From NCBI RefSeq assembly GCF_947507565.1, contig NC_089183.1, forward strand, positions 2,914,001 through 2,978,000: a stretch of DNA of 64,000 nucleotides, in the 5' to 3' direction. The position numbers were made by a program, and so were the translations under genes. Below the pieces are notes generated by a model, which did not search any database, was not told where the DNA came from, and saw only the letters and a list, made by a program, of their open reading frames with translations. Position 1 is the first letter of the stretch; each line of letters starts with the position of its first letter. This DNA is from Oscarella lobularis (Eukaryota > Porifera > Homoscleromorpha > Homosclerophorida > Oscarellidae). Shown one piece after another: positions 21,401 to 32,395 of the stretch.

Positions 21401-24066
21401 GGCGTCTCGGTCGAGGTCACACCCACGTTATACGTTGCCAGGGAGACCACGGTGACGACGATCCGCGCGTGAGGCACGACGTCAAAACGCAATACGCGGA
21501 CGTCGTTCTCGACGAAGTGACTCACGATTATTATTGGGAGTATTGCCATATCGACGACAATTGTTCCGAATCGGAAAAAGAGCTCTTTCGAAAGTGCGAC
21601 TATTATTGCGATGCCGTCAAAGTCTCGCCCGATCTTAGAAGTTATTGCCAATTAGAACTCTGGCACGAGCCTCTCCAGTCGCACGCGGCGCGAGACGGTC
21701 ACTGGAGCGATCACGATTATCGATGCGAACACGAGCATCTAGCCGGTTATCACATCGTCTTCGTCGTCGATAAGTCGGCGACTATGAGTCTGAAAGATGA
21801 GCGGCCTAGCGAGACTAGTGGACTTAATACTATTCAAACATTCAATAATCGTCTTGGTGCCGGTCTCGAAGCAGGCGACTCGCTTTGCCGAAAACGCCTT
21901 CGCGAGTGGAAAAGCGATGCGCTGACTCTAATCACATTTGACGACGCAGCGACTACGCACTTCGTTGGCGTTCCCATGCCTTCGAGCATATCCAAGGCAT
22001 TTTTGGATAAGCAGATAGAACTCTCGTGGGGAGGCACGGATTTTGCCCTAGCCTTGAGAGAAGCCCATGACGCCATATCGCAATTTGAAAGTAGTAGTCC
22101 CTCTAATCACGACGTCATTCCGGTTGTGATTATCCTGAGCGATGGCGATAGTTATGCGGCCGATTCTCTTTCTGTATTGGAAGCTGCCGACTCGCTGAGA
22201 TCGCACTATCCTACCGCTGTATCTCCTGCAGTGTTTTGCATTCCGTTCGGATCTGATGAAGGCGGAGAAGAATTCCTGAAGAAAATTTCGCGTAATCAAG
22301 TATTTCCCTCAGAAATGATAATTCATCTGGAGAACGTTATTCGTCTGGTACATGAAGGCAGAGTAGGTCAAGGAGGAATTGGTGTTTTACCGCCAAATCC
22401 GTCCGTTTCTCCTCTACGATCTCCCGAACCGATTGACAGCAACGAAGTGTTACTCTTTCTTAGACAGAACATCGAAGAAGCGGTTTTTTGCGGACGCTTT
22501 CTCGATCGCAGTGCGGAGAAACCGTTAGAAAAATCCGAATCCAAAGCTGACATCGACTCTCTATACGCAGCTGATAGCGAGAGCAGATCTGATCTAAGGA
22601 ACCGCTTAATTCGAAGATATTTCGATTTGAAGAGCGAGGGCATTGGAACACCGGCGTGGTGCCGCTCCTTCCGACGTCATATGAAGGAATTCGTTGAGAG
22701 AAGAGTATCGAGAGTTAAAAAATGGATTCGTCTCAATACCGAAGCGTTTAGGGACGATAGCGACGTAGCGACTCTTCTGTCGAACGCGGAAGTCGACCAC
22801 TTCATCCCACTTCGTCAGTTTTGGATGATTTGCGAGCAAAAATGTCAACAATGCGATCGCCTCTGTTTGAAACAAAGCCAACACGATGAAGAACACGATT
22901 GCTATACGAGCCACAAATGCGAGCATCGTTGCTCTTATTGCTCCGACTCCGACGCGGGGCTCGTTTACGTGTGCCGTCATTGCGGCGGTCACTCGGGCCT
23001 GCATCGGTGCAGCGAGAACGAGCACCTGTGCGAGAGCGCGTGCGAACTGGCGCCGTATCGCGGATGCCTCGGAACGTGCTCGCGAGACGTCACTCACGTT
23101 CTCGACGGCGCCGCTGACCGGCTGCACCGATGCAAAGCCAAAGTTCATTATTGCATCGAACGATGCGATTTCGTAAAGTGCAGTCTCGATTGCTCCAAGT
23201 CGTACGATCACGACGGAGGGCACGAGTGCTCAGGCTCTCATTGCCCGATGTTTTGTTCGATGGACTTATGCAGCAATCGTTGTTCGTGTGGAGACGAGCC
23301 CCACTCGTTTCACATTTGCAAAGAGAGTCATGCATGCAGTGGTGCCGAAGAAGACTGGACGTATGGAAAACGTGGGAAATTGGAGACGTTCAATGGTCTA
23401 TTCGGCACCTTTAGCTACCGTGTGAACGCTACGAAGCGTCTTCAACAACGAAAGCGGTGTGCAATTTCTATTCCGCCGGGTCAGAGGTACCACCAAGGCT
23501 TCTCCTGCAAGACGACTCTCGATGCTCCTTTGTGCACGTCGCAGTGCCCCACGTGTGAATCCACGTGCGTCTTGGACCTGCATCATAAAGGCTTTCATAG
23601 GATTGAGCACTCCAACATGATCAATCAAGTGTTCGTAAGCGAGTCGACAGTTTTTGGCGTAGGCGAACGTAAGTACGGTCCAGGCGAGTCAGCTCGAGCG
23701 GAAATCTGCGACGACTTTTGCCGGAGGCTCGGCCGAGGTCACACCCACGTTATTCGTTGCCAGGGAGATCACGGAGACCATGATCCGCGCTTGAGGCACG
23801 ACGTCAGAACGCAGTACGCTGACGTCGTTTTCGATGAAGTGACTCACGATTATTATTGGGAGTATTGTCAGATTGAAGACAATTGTTCTGAATCGGAAAG
23901 AGAACTTTTTCGAATGTGCAACCATTACTGTGATGACGTTAAAGCCACTCCAGATCTCAGAACTGATGATGACGCCTTTTGTCAACTAGAGCTCTGGCAC
24001 GAGCCTCTTCAGTCGGCACCACCAGACGGTCAAATCAGCACTGGCGGTCATTATTTCTTCAAATAA
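18428..24066 (+). CDS. SNTX-like head fused to two Cys/His-rich cassettes and one VWA domain
   Basis: Exons 18428-18530, 18592-19169 and 19216-24066 join in phase to 1843 residues, with the same two intron positions as the short genes. Order: SNTX-like N-terminal domain (1-227), helical region and thioredoxin-like part (to about 455), Pro/Ser-rich linker with an internal duplication (about 456-493), helical plus Cys/His-rich cassette A1 (about 495-1065), VWA (about 1070-1275) with a DKSAT MIDAS, WGGTDFA and ILSDGDS, a short linker, and cassette A2 (about 1302-1843). A2 copies A1 with very high DNA identity but ends at GGHYF, where its VWA should begin. The cassette is the one found behind the GTPase at the window start. 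No signal peptide was seen. Function is unknown; a multidomain intracellular effector or scaffold is inference. Confidence 0.82.
19903..20013 (+). repeat. Pro/Ser-rich linker with an internal tandem duplication
   Basis: A segment encoding KSPPPSPSP occurs twice, 54 to 60 bases apart, inside the long gene. It forms a flexible linker between the thioredoxin-like part and the first Cys/His cassette. Confidence 0.8.
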
Positions 24067-24492
24067 TGGGTGCAAGTGCTTCTGTGAGAAGCGGTAATTC
24101 CTCCTCTGAAAATATTCGCGCTTGCCCCGGTTTTACATGAAAGGAATGCAGGTCAAGGAGCAATTGGTGTACTATCAGAAGCAACCTGTTAGTACTGTAC
24201 TTTTTCATTCGATCAGGTGTAGCGTGTTCTGAAAGTCAATTGGAAGTCGTCCAACTCGTCAGCAGATCCTGGAAGCGTGCTTCTTCCATTTCGCGTCCTC
24301 CAGAGCCACGTTTTATAGTAATAGAATGGATCGAGTACTATAACACGAGAAAACTGCAAAACACCATTCTAAGGTAAGTAGTAAATCTATCTAAGAAAAG
24401 TAAATTGATGATCTACTGTACGACAGCTCGCGCATACACAAAACACTCCTACGCACATACAAACAAGGCACACACAAATTAATTAAAGCTTT
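24067..24492. other. Duplication junction with remnants of VWA and of the 15965-16261 frame
   Basis: Bases 24075-24170 resemble the VWA C-terminal end at about 31145-31240 (a shared ATTCCTCCTCTG core), so the second VWA of the preceding gene was largely deleted. Bases 24225-24316 match about 16050-16170 with deletions. The remainder matches the 3' flank of short form 1. Confidence 0.65.
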
Positions 24493-26165
24493 TCAGTCGT
24501 CGTCGGACCTAACTTCTTTGCCAACCCCGTTGAGATAGCAGATGATGCAAGGAGAAGTACCATCTTTTTTGTATTTCTTGTGTACACTAACTTTCTTGTG
24601 TAGGCTGACATCGAGTACGAGAAAGCTGGCTTCTTCCTTCTCCTTGATTAGGTTGAAAAACATTTGGTGCTGCTTGAGGTAGGCATCTAGATCCTTCGTC
24701 GCCATCTGAGGATCGATAAATAGAACGTAGACTGCGTTTCCTTCCCTTCTGAACAATTCGGTTTGGAGAGTCTCGCTTTGTTTGAGATATCTGACACCCC
24801 TTTCGCGCAGAAGTAGGTAGAAATTGATGGAATCCTGTATCACGGAGCCCTTCGGAATTTGTTTCTCTAAGAATTCGCGAACGTTCTTCTCGCTGCAAGG
24901 GTTCTTTTGAAACGCATCGAGAACCCTGCCAATGAGGTCTTCGCTCGACTTTCCCGATCGGAAGTCGACAAGTGCGACTTTAATCTCATTCTTGAACGCA
25001 ATTTCTTTTCTTGCCAACTCTTCCTTCTGCTTCAAAAACGACGTCCTAACTTTTTCGTCGAGAACGTCAGCAAGAATCTCCACTTCGGCGAATTTGTCGG
25101 AAAACAGTCGCTTGGCGCGGTGCAATTCATCAAAAGCCTCTTGAACGCGCGCAGTAAATGTTTCGTCCAAGGATCTAACCACGCATTGAACGGCTGACGC
25201 GTGGGAGCTGTCTCTGACAAGCCTAGCGATAGGATATAGCTCGTAGGCTATTGGCTTACCTTTCCCACCGTTGACATTTTTTGTCAACTTGGGAACCTGT
25301 AATTGTCAAGTTTATATAACTGAGATGTAGTGTCGTTTCATTCTTACCTGGCGTAGAAATTCTAAAGCTTCTGTCATGTTCTGCGGCAGGCTTTCAGGTG
25401 GTTGCACGTCTCCGTCGACAGTGAACTGAAACGAATTGAAAAAGCTCTCGATTTTGTCTTCGAACCTTCCTCCCGTTGCCCCGCCGCCTCCCATTTTTAT
25501 GCCGGCCATATTTGCTTTGACGCCTAATTGTCCTTGAATTTCGCGAGCAGCTTCTTCCGATTTAGTGGTCGTGGAGAATCGCACGACGACGTTGGCTCCC
25601 CATTGAATTCCGACGACTACGTGAGTGCCCAGCCCCTCCTGGAGAACGTCCAGGTTGATGCCGCCGTCACAGCCTTTCGTCAACATGATCTCTTTGCTGT
25701 AAACGTTGACGCTCTCCTTGGCGGTGAGCAGCCGAACGGTCAGGGAAGCGGACGCTGTTTTATTGCTTTCCTTATTTCGACTGAGAAATTTTGCTGATCC
25801 GCTGAGCTCGAATGAACAGGCGCCCGCTTGGAGGCTGATTTGGAGGTTCGAATCGACGCCCAAAGAATCGGCTTTGGACTTGAAGCTGTCTTCGGACGAG
25901 TATTCGACGTGGTATTCTTCGCCATTAAGTTTCGTAACTGCCTTGTCGGAATAAAATAACCGGATTCCTGAAAAAAACAACAGCACATGAAAATTAGTAT
26001 ACGAACGTTACTTTTCGGAGTTAGCATGACTGTAGGAGTACCGGGCACGAACGAATCGTTGAGAACGTTGTAGAGCGAGCCCATGAAGCTAACACGGCCA
26101 AGAGCTTGGCGTGTGAGCGGCTCGTTCTTCATATCTCGGCCAGATTGGCTAGCATCTTTTTCCAT
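24493..26165 (-). CDS. SNTX-like protein, short form 2
   Basis: Exons (minus strand) 26042-26165, 25348-25967 and 24493-25296 join in phase to about 515 residues. It is a paralogue of short form 1 with identical intron positions: the first intron follows FVPG and the second precedes VPKLTK. The SNTX-like head, helical region and thioredoxin-like part are all retained. It differs in lacking the basic C-terminal tail: about 33 residues are missing before the final acidic residues. The frame is intact, so the gene may be active. Confidence 0.8.
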
Positions 26166-26388
26166 TCGGTCAGCACAGAATGCTGTCTGAGGGATCTACC
26201 GTAGATCCCTCACGTAGACTACGTGAATTCTTCACTTCCTTATTAGAGGAAACTTCCACTAAGATCCGTGCTATTGTTGTTGGTAAACTGGTGACGTGGC
26301 GTTGAGAGGCGTTGAGATGCGTGGGTTGGGTGAGAATTTACTGAGAAACTGAGAACGCGCTCTACCGCATTGGGCCGTCTCGCTGTGA
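26166..26388. promoter_or_regulatory. Shared divergent promoter region, pair 2, with palindromes
   Basis: This 223-bp spacer between divergent start codons contains a 12-bp-arm palindrome at 26188-26212 (TGAGGGATCTAC and its complement around one base), immediately followed by CACGTAGACTACGTG at 26211-26225. No equivalent palindromes were seen in the spacer of pair 1. Confidence 0.5.
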
Positions 26389-29300
26389 ATGTCGTCCGAG
26401 AGCGGCTCGACGATACTCCGTCGTCAGGCGCTTAGCCGCCTTTTTTCCCTCGGCGCTCTCTACGACGCTCGACGCGACTTATTCATCCCAGGTTCGCCGA
26501 AATCGCTAATTTCTCAGCCCCCATCGAATAAAGTCATAGGAATTGCGCTATACCACTCCATTCCCTCCGAAGCGCGATCGTCAGCCATTATCAGCTCATG
26601 CTACGTCAATTACGCAAAAACAGACAATTTCACGTCTCGATGCGATCTCCTCAACGTCGAGGCAAATCTTCGCGTCAATCTCCTCATCAGGAGCTATGGA
26701 ATATCGGGCAAATTCTTTCTCCGGCACTCGCAAAGTCATCGCACCGTCTCGGCAGCTCTCGCCGTCAACCTGCGAACGACTAAGGAAAGCCTGACAGTGA
26801 ATAACGCGACACTAAAGGAGTTTCTCATCGAAAAGGCTCTTCACGACGACCAGGCGACGCACGTCGTAGTAGGCATAGAGTGGGGAGCGAACGTCGTTGT
26901 CGATTTTTCTGCCACTACCAGTGACGTCAAAACGGCTCGATCGTCTAGTGGAGAGCTTGCTGAAGCGGTGGCCAAGGCGGCAGAGCAATTGAATGAGGGC
27001 CTTGAAGGGGGTTCTGTTACTAATACAAACGACACTTTTTTTGATGATTTCACGTTTGACATTACCGGGGATGTCATACCGCCAAATGGAAAGCCCCAGT
27101 CTATTAACGAGGCTTTGGATTTTCTGAAACAGGTATCGAAGTCAATCTTTTAATTAAATAATATGAAAATCGTTATAATCAGTATCTGTTTTAGGTTCCT
27201 AAGTTGGCTAGAGCGGCCAACGACGGGAAAGGGAAGCCTGTGGCCTACGAGTTGTTTCCCTTGGCCTTGCTACGAGGCAGGGACGGCTCTGATTTGTATC
27301 AACCTCTCAACGACGAAGCCGTTCATCGCATCACTCAGTTCTACGATAAACTGCAAGAGGCCGAGAAGACGATCAATGACGACATCGAGGAGGGAGAGAA
27401 ACTGGGTCGCCAGCTGAAAATCGACGACGACATCGCGAGGCTTAGAACAGCAAAAGAAGGACAATCCGTTCAATTTCGCGGTAATTTGCAAAAGGGATTA
27501 AAGGGAGGTACTGCCGTCGTTGAAAAACTATTCAAAGATCCTCCGAAAGTTGTTCCGGGATTGACCGCCTTGCGAGACTTTCATTCGTTCTTGATCGAGA
27601 TGAACTTTGTTCTTCTTCCGCAAGGAAGTCGCTTAGAGACCAGACTTCCGCAGTCTGATAGCGGCCGGGATTTGCACGTGCTGTTCGCACGGTTTCATCC
27701 GCTTAACGAGGACTCCGTGACCGCCTTCAAAATCGATTACAAGGAATTTATGAAACTGCACGAAGAATCCAAGACATCGAGTGCAGATTTTCTGATAGTT
27801 GACATTGACCTTCACCCGATGTATCGAACAAAGGAAGGCATGACGAAGACTTTCCGCAGTAAGCCGAAAGAGCGCGAAATTTCTTTCCCTCCGGGTCAGA
27901 CGCAGCACAAAGGCCGTTTCTGCACGTTTCAGTGCCCCACGTGTGAATCCACGTGCACCAAGGAGTTGAATCATGAAGACCTCCATAGGATTAGTCACTC
28001 TAACATGATCAATCAAGTGTTCGTAAGCGAATCGAAAGTATTTAGCATCGGCGAACGCGAGTACAGCCAAGGCGAGTCAGCTCGAGCGGAAATCTGCGAC
28101 GACTTTTGCCGGCGTCTCGGCCGAGGTCACACCCACATTATACGTTGCCAGAGAGATCACGGACACGATGATCCGCGCGTGTGGTCCAGCGTCGGAAAGT
28201 GGTGCTCGGAAGTTCTTGACGAAGTCACTCACGATTATTATTGGGAGTATTTTCAAATTGAAGACAATTGCTCTGAATCGGAAAAAGAGCTCTTTCGAAA
28301 GTGCGACTATTATTGCGATGCTGTCAAAGTCTCCCCCGAACGTAGAACTTATTGCCAATTAGAGCTCTGGCACAAGCCTCTCCAGTTGCACGCGGCACGA
28401 GACGGTAACTGGAGCGAGCATGATTATCAATGCGAACACGAGCACTCAGCGGGTTATCACGTCGTCCTCGTCATTGACAAGTCGGCGACTATGAGTTTCG
28501 AGGATCAATGGCCCAGCGAGAGTAGCGGTTTCGATGTTCGAAAATTTGGTAATCGTCTCGGTGCCGTTCTCGAAACGTGCAAAAAGTTTTGCAGAAAGCG
28601 CCTTGGTGAGAGGAGAAGTGACGTGTTGACTCTAATCACATTTGACGACACAGCAACGGCGCACTTCGTTGGAGCTCCAATGCCTTCTGACATATCAAAG
28701 GCATTTAAGATAGAGCTCTCGTGGGGAGGTACTGATTTTGCCCGGGCCTTGAGAGAAGCCGAGAACGCTATCGCTCAGTTTGAAAGTAGAAGTCCTGCTA
28801 ATCATCAAGTTATTCCGGTAGTGATTATCCTGAGTGATGGCGATAGTTGTGATGCCGACATTCCTTCTGTATTGGAAGCTGCCAAGTCGTTGAGACTGCA
28901 CCGACTGCACTATCCTACCGCCGTATTGTTTTGCATTCACTTTGGATCAGATAAACGCGGAAAGAAATTTCTGCAGAAAATTTCGAACAAGCAAGTATTC
29001 CGTTTAGAAGGGATATTTCATTTGGAAAGCGTTATTCGTAATTTCTACGAAAAAACATTGGGTCAAGGAGTAATTGGTGTTTTACCGTCAAAACCGCCTT
29101 CTTCTTCAACTCCGTCACCTCGTCGATCTCGGACTCCTCCAGTTGTCGACAGAAATAGACTTGACGTATTAAAGTTCATTGAACGAAACATTGAACAAGC
29201 GGTTTTTTATGGACGCTTCCTTGATGACAGTGCGAAGAAACCGTCAGGAAAATCTACATCCAAAGCAGACCCCGACTTTCTATATGCAGCTGATAGCGAG

Positions 29301-30851
29301 AGCAGATCCAAGCTACGGAACCGCTTAATTAGAAGATACTTTGATTTGAAGAGCGAGGGCATTGGAACACCGGTTTGGTGCAGTTCCTTCAGACGTCATA
29401 TGGAGGAATTTGTTAAGAGACGAATATCGAGAGTTAAAGACTGGATTTATGTCAATACCAAAGCATTTAGGAAAGACAGCAGCGTAACGAAACTTTTGCA
29501 AGACGCAAAAATCAATTATTTTAACCCTCTTCGCCAGTTTTGGACAATTTGCAAGCAAAAGTGCCAGCGTTGCGACCTTCTCTGTTTGAAACAAGGTCAT
29601 CACAGCGAAGAGCACGATTGCTACACAAATCACGAATGCGAACATCATTGATCTTATCGCCCCTCCGACGGGCCCATTTATTTCTGCGCTCGTTGCAGAG
29701 GTCATTCGGGCCCGCATTGGTGCAGCGAGAACAAGCACAAGTGCAAGAGCGCGTGCAACCTGGCGGCGCATCGCGGTTGTCTGGGAACGTGCTCGCGAGA
29801 CGTCGCTCATGTTTTTGAAGCCGACAAGCAACTACAGTTTCACCGATGCAAAGCGAAAGTTCATTATTGCATCGAAAGGTGCGATGACGTAGACTGCAGT
29901 CGCGATTGCGCCAAGTCGTATATATACGATCACAAAGGAAATCACGAGTGCACTGTCCACAGTTGCGAAGACAGTCATAGAGACTCTCATAGTTGCAAGG
30001 AAGCGCGGGAAATGCCTGGACATTGTGCTTTAGTCACATCGACGCTTGAAGGGCCAGAAGAAACTGAGACGTACAAGGGCCTATTCAACACCTTCAGCTT
30101 TGCTAAGGAAGCTCGTCCGCTTTTAGAAAGAAAACGGTGTGCAATTCCTATTCCTCCTGGCCAGACACAGCACGAAAGTCGTCACTGGCATTATCTTCCC
30201 GACGGACCGCCCGAGATTCATTTCTGCACGTCGCAATGCCCCACGTGTAAGAGCACGTGTACGAAGGAATTGAATCACGAAGGCCGGCACAGGGTCAATC
30301 ACTCCAAGATGATCGATCAAGTATTTGTAAGCAAAATAGATGTAGAGAAAATACGCGTAGGCAAACGCGAGTACCGTCCAGGCGAGTCAGCTCAAAAAGA
30401 ACTTTGCGACGAATTTTGTCGTCGTCTCGGTCGAGGTCACACCCACATTATACCGTGCCCCGGAGACCACGGAAACGATCCGCGCCTGAGGCACGATATT
30501 CGGATAATCGGAAAGACGCCTGAAGTGGTCCTCGACGAAGTTACACACGATTACTATTGGGAGCATTGTCAGATTGAAGATAATTGCTCTGAATCGGAAA
30601 AAGAACTCTTTCGAAAGTGCGACTATTATTGCGCCGCCTTCGATGTTCCTGATCTTAGAGGTGATGATGAATCCTTTTGTCAATTAGAGCTCTGGCACGA
30701 GCCTCTCCGGTCGGATGCTACACTACCAGGCGGTCACACGAGCGATCGCGGCCATTACTTTCGATGCACGCACTATCACGTTGTCCTTGTCGTTGACAAA
30801 TCTGTGACTATGAGGTCCAAAGACCTTCCGGCATATCAAGAGAATTTTTAG
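26389..30851 (+). pseudogene. SNTX-like head fused to VWA and Cys/His cassettes, with an in-frame TGA
   Basis: Exons 26389-26491, 26540-27132 and 27195-30851 join in phase and parallel the long gene of pair 1. A single TGA at 29649-29651 interrupts an otherwise open frame. The paralogues have TGC (Cys) at this site in the CEHRCSYC motif, and the neighbouring Cys is also lost. Upstream of the stop the protein has the SNTX-like head, thioredoxin-like part, a shortened Cys/His region (the first part of the cassette is missing), a complete VWA (about 28455-29060) with MIDAS residues, and the start of a second cassette. The second cassette continues to its VWA, which breaks at 30849-30851. Translation to the TGA would still give about 1050 residues, so a truncated product is possible. 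Confidence 0.7.
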
Positions 30852-31194
30852 ACACACAGGTAGAGCTCTCTCGGCGGAGCTCTATTTTAGGGACAGCTTT
30901 GCTAAAAGCTAAGGGAGCTATTGATCAGTTCCGAGAAAGACTTCCCGCTATAAACGACAAATTGACTGCGATACTGATTGTCCTCAGTGATGGCGACTGT
31001 TCTGATCGTGCACTAACAGGTTTGGCTGCCAGTTTTTTAGGATCGTTCAACATCGGTTCTGCTATCAATTCTGTAACGCTCTGCATTCTCCTTGGATCAG
31101 ATAGTCACGGAAAAGGAGAAAAACTACTTGAAAAAATTTCTTCGCATGAAGAAGTGCTTCCGTCAATTCCTCCTCTGGAAAATGTTATTAATTA
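30852..31194 (+). pseudogene. Frameshifted VWA remnant of the second long gene
   Basis: The frame ending at 31194 encodes ILIVLSDGDCSD and later VWA strands, continuing the domain that stops at 30851 in another frame. About 60 residues of the VWA core, including the segment around LTLITFDD in the paralogues, are missing at the junction. A deletion plus frameshift is the simplest explanation. Confidence 0.7.
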
Positions 31195-31441
31195 ATTAAG
31201 TCTGCGCCAGTTTTACCTGAAAGAAAAGCGGGTCAAGAAATCGGTGTAATACAGAAAGATTTGCGTTGTGCGATTACGTAGTTAGAAGAGGAAGAACTAG
31301 CTGAAACCTCTGAAGTAGCTATGAGAACCGTAGATTTATGTGTTTTCGTCCTGTACATACTAAAATATTTATTACATGTAGCAACAAGCCGAGTGGTACC
31401 GCACCAGATAAAGTGAAACATACCGACTGATTTTGTAGTCG
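31195..31441. other. Intergenic spacer before tRNA-Val
   Basis: Non-coding remnants of the long gene 3' flank; no other feature was seen. Confidence 0.4.
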
Positions 31442-31514
31442 GGTTCCTTAGTATAGTGGTGAATACATCTGCTTTACACGCAGAAGGTCCTGGGTTCGAT
31501 CCCCAGAGGAACCA
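31442..31514 (+). tRNA. tRNA-Val(UAC)
   Basis: A 7-bp acceptor stem (GGTTCCT with AGGAACC), a D arm with AGTGGTGA, an anticodon stem TCTGC/GCAGA around loop TTTACAC (anticodon TAC), and a T arm with GGTTCGATCC are all present. There is no intron. A short T-run follows at 31517-31521, a likely Pol III terminator. Confidence 0.95.
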
Positions 31515-31605
31515 CGATTTTTTTCTTATTTTTCATCCAATTTTATTTATTAGATAAATAGAACACGACATTTCGCAAATCTTTAACGGATAAAACTCTA
31601 CAGTA

Positions 31606-32202
31606 CTAGTCTATTTCCGCTCCACATATTACACAATGTCTAAAACTCTTCCCCTGGGGAGTATCTTCAACTAAAACAACTGGAAGAGATTCCCTAGTTT
31701 TGTATTTCGTTGTATCGGAGCAGAAACTCCTTGCGAACGACGTGAAACTGGCTTCGTCAACAGAACAATTCAAACATAACTGTCCATCGTCCTCTTCGGG
31801 ATTATCAGCTTCGTTTTCGGTATAAAAACGCAAAGGACACAGAAGGACTTGTTTCTTCTGAACGCATTCGCTCAGAGGCTTCTTTCGCATACGGGATTTC
31901 GCCTTGGCTGCTGGCTTTCGGAAGGCAAGGAGTTCTGCTTCGCCTGTGGGCGAAATCCAAGCGTGACGTCCCTTCTCGCCTTTCGGACGAAGATTGTAGC
32001 TCGTCTTGCCTCTTCTGGCTTGTTTGCGACGATTTTTGGTCGTTCTTCGTAAACGACTTGGGGTTGTTTTGAATTCGAGTGCCGGCTTGCAACGTCGACG
32101 ATTTTCTGGAGGCGGAGAGGTGGACTTTGAGATAGAAATAGAGTCGGCAACGTCCCACGAAGACATTCGAAACAAAGGCAAGGCGCCTGCCCGTATGTCC
32201 AA
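31606..32202 (-). CDS. Hypothetical basic protein with C-terminal CxxC pairs
   Basis: A single-exon frame of 198 residues. The N-terminal two thirds are Lys/Arg-rich and probably disordered. The C-terminal third has two Cys pairs (LCLNC and HCVICG) that could form a small zinc site. The start ATG lies about 190 bases from the divergent calumenin start, so the two may share a promoter. The family was not recognised; a later ATG (MSSWD) is an alternative start. Confidence 0.55.
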   Translation of the reverse strand: MDIRAGALPLFRMSSWDVADSISISKSTSPPPENRRRCKPALEFKTTPSRLRRTTKNRRKQARRGKTSYNLRPKGEKGRHAWISPTGEAELLAFRKPAAKAKSRMRKKPLSECVQKKQVLLCPLRFYTENEADNPEEDDGQLCLNCSVDEASFTSFARSFCSDTTKYKTRESLPVVLVEDTPQGKSFRHCVICGAEID

Positions 32203-32395
32203 AGTTTACCGCAGTAACGCGCGCCGTTCCTGTTGCCACGTTTGCCACGTTCGCCACGTCACCGATCATGTGGTGTCGACGTGGCACCGATCGACCAATC
32301 ACCGCCGAGACCGGCACCAACAAAACCTTGCGCACGCGAAGAGGGGGAGCCACATCTTCGCATCGAAGCCAGCTGCGGCGTCAAAACTCACCGAA

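Noticed and set aside
20335..23223. Several minus-strand and +1 open frames of 150-220 codons
   Set aside because: They lie opposite or within the Cys/His cassettes, have low-complexity composition and repeat in both cassettes as shadows.
16407..26165. Calling the SNTX-like genes venom toxins
   Set aside because: The family includes many non-venom cellular proteins; no signal peptide or SPRY domain was seen, so only the domain relationship is stated.
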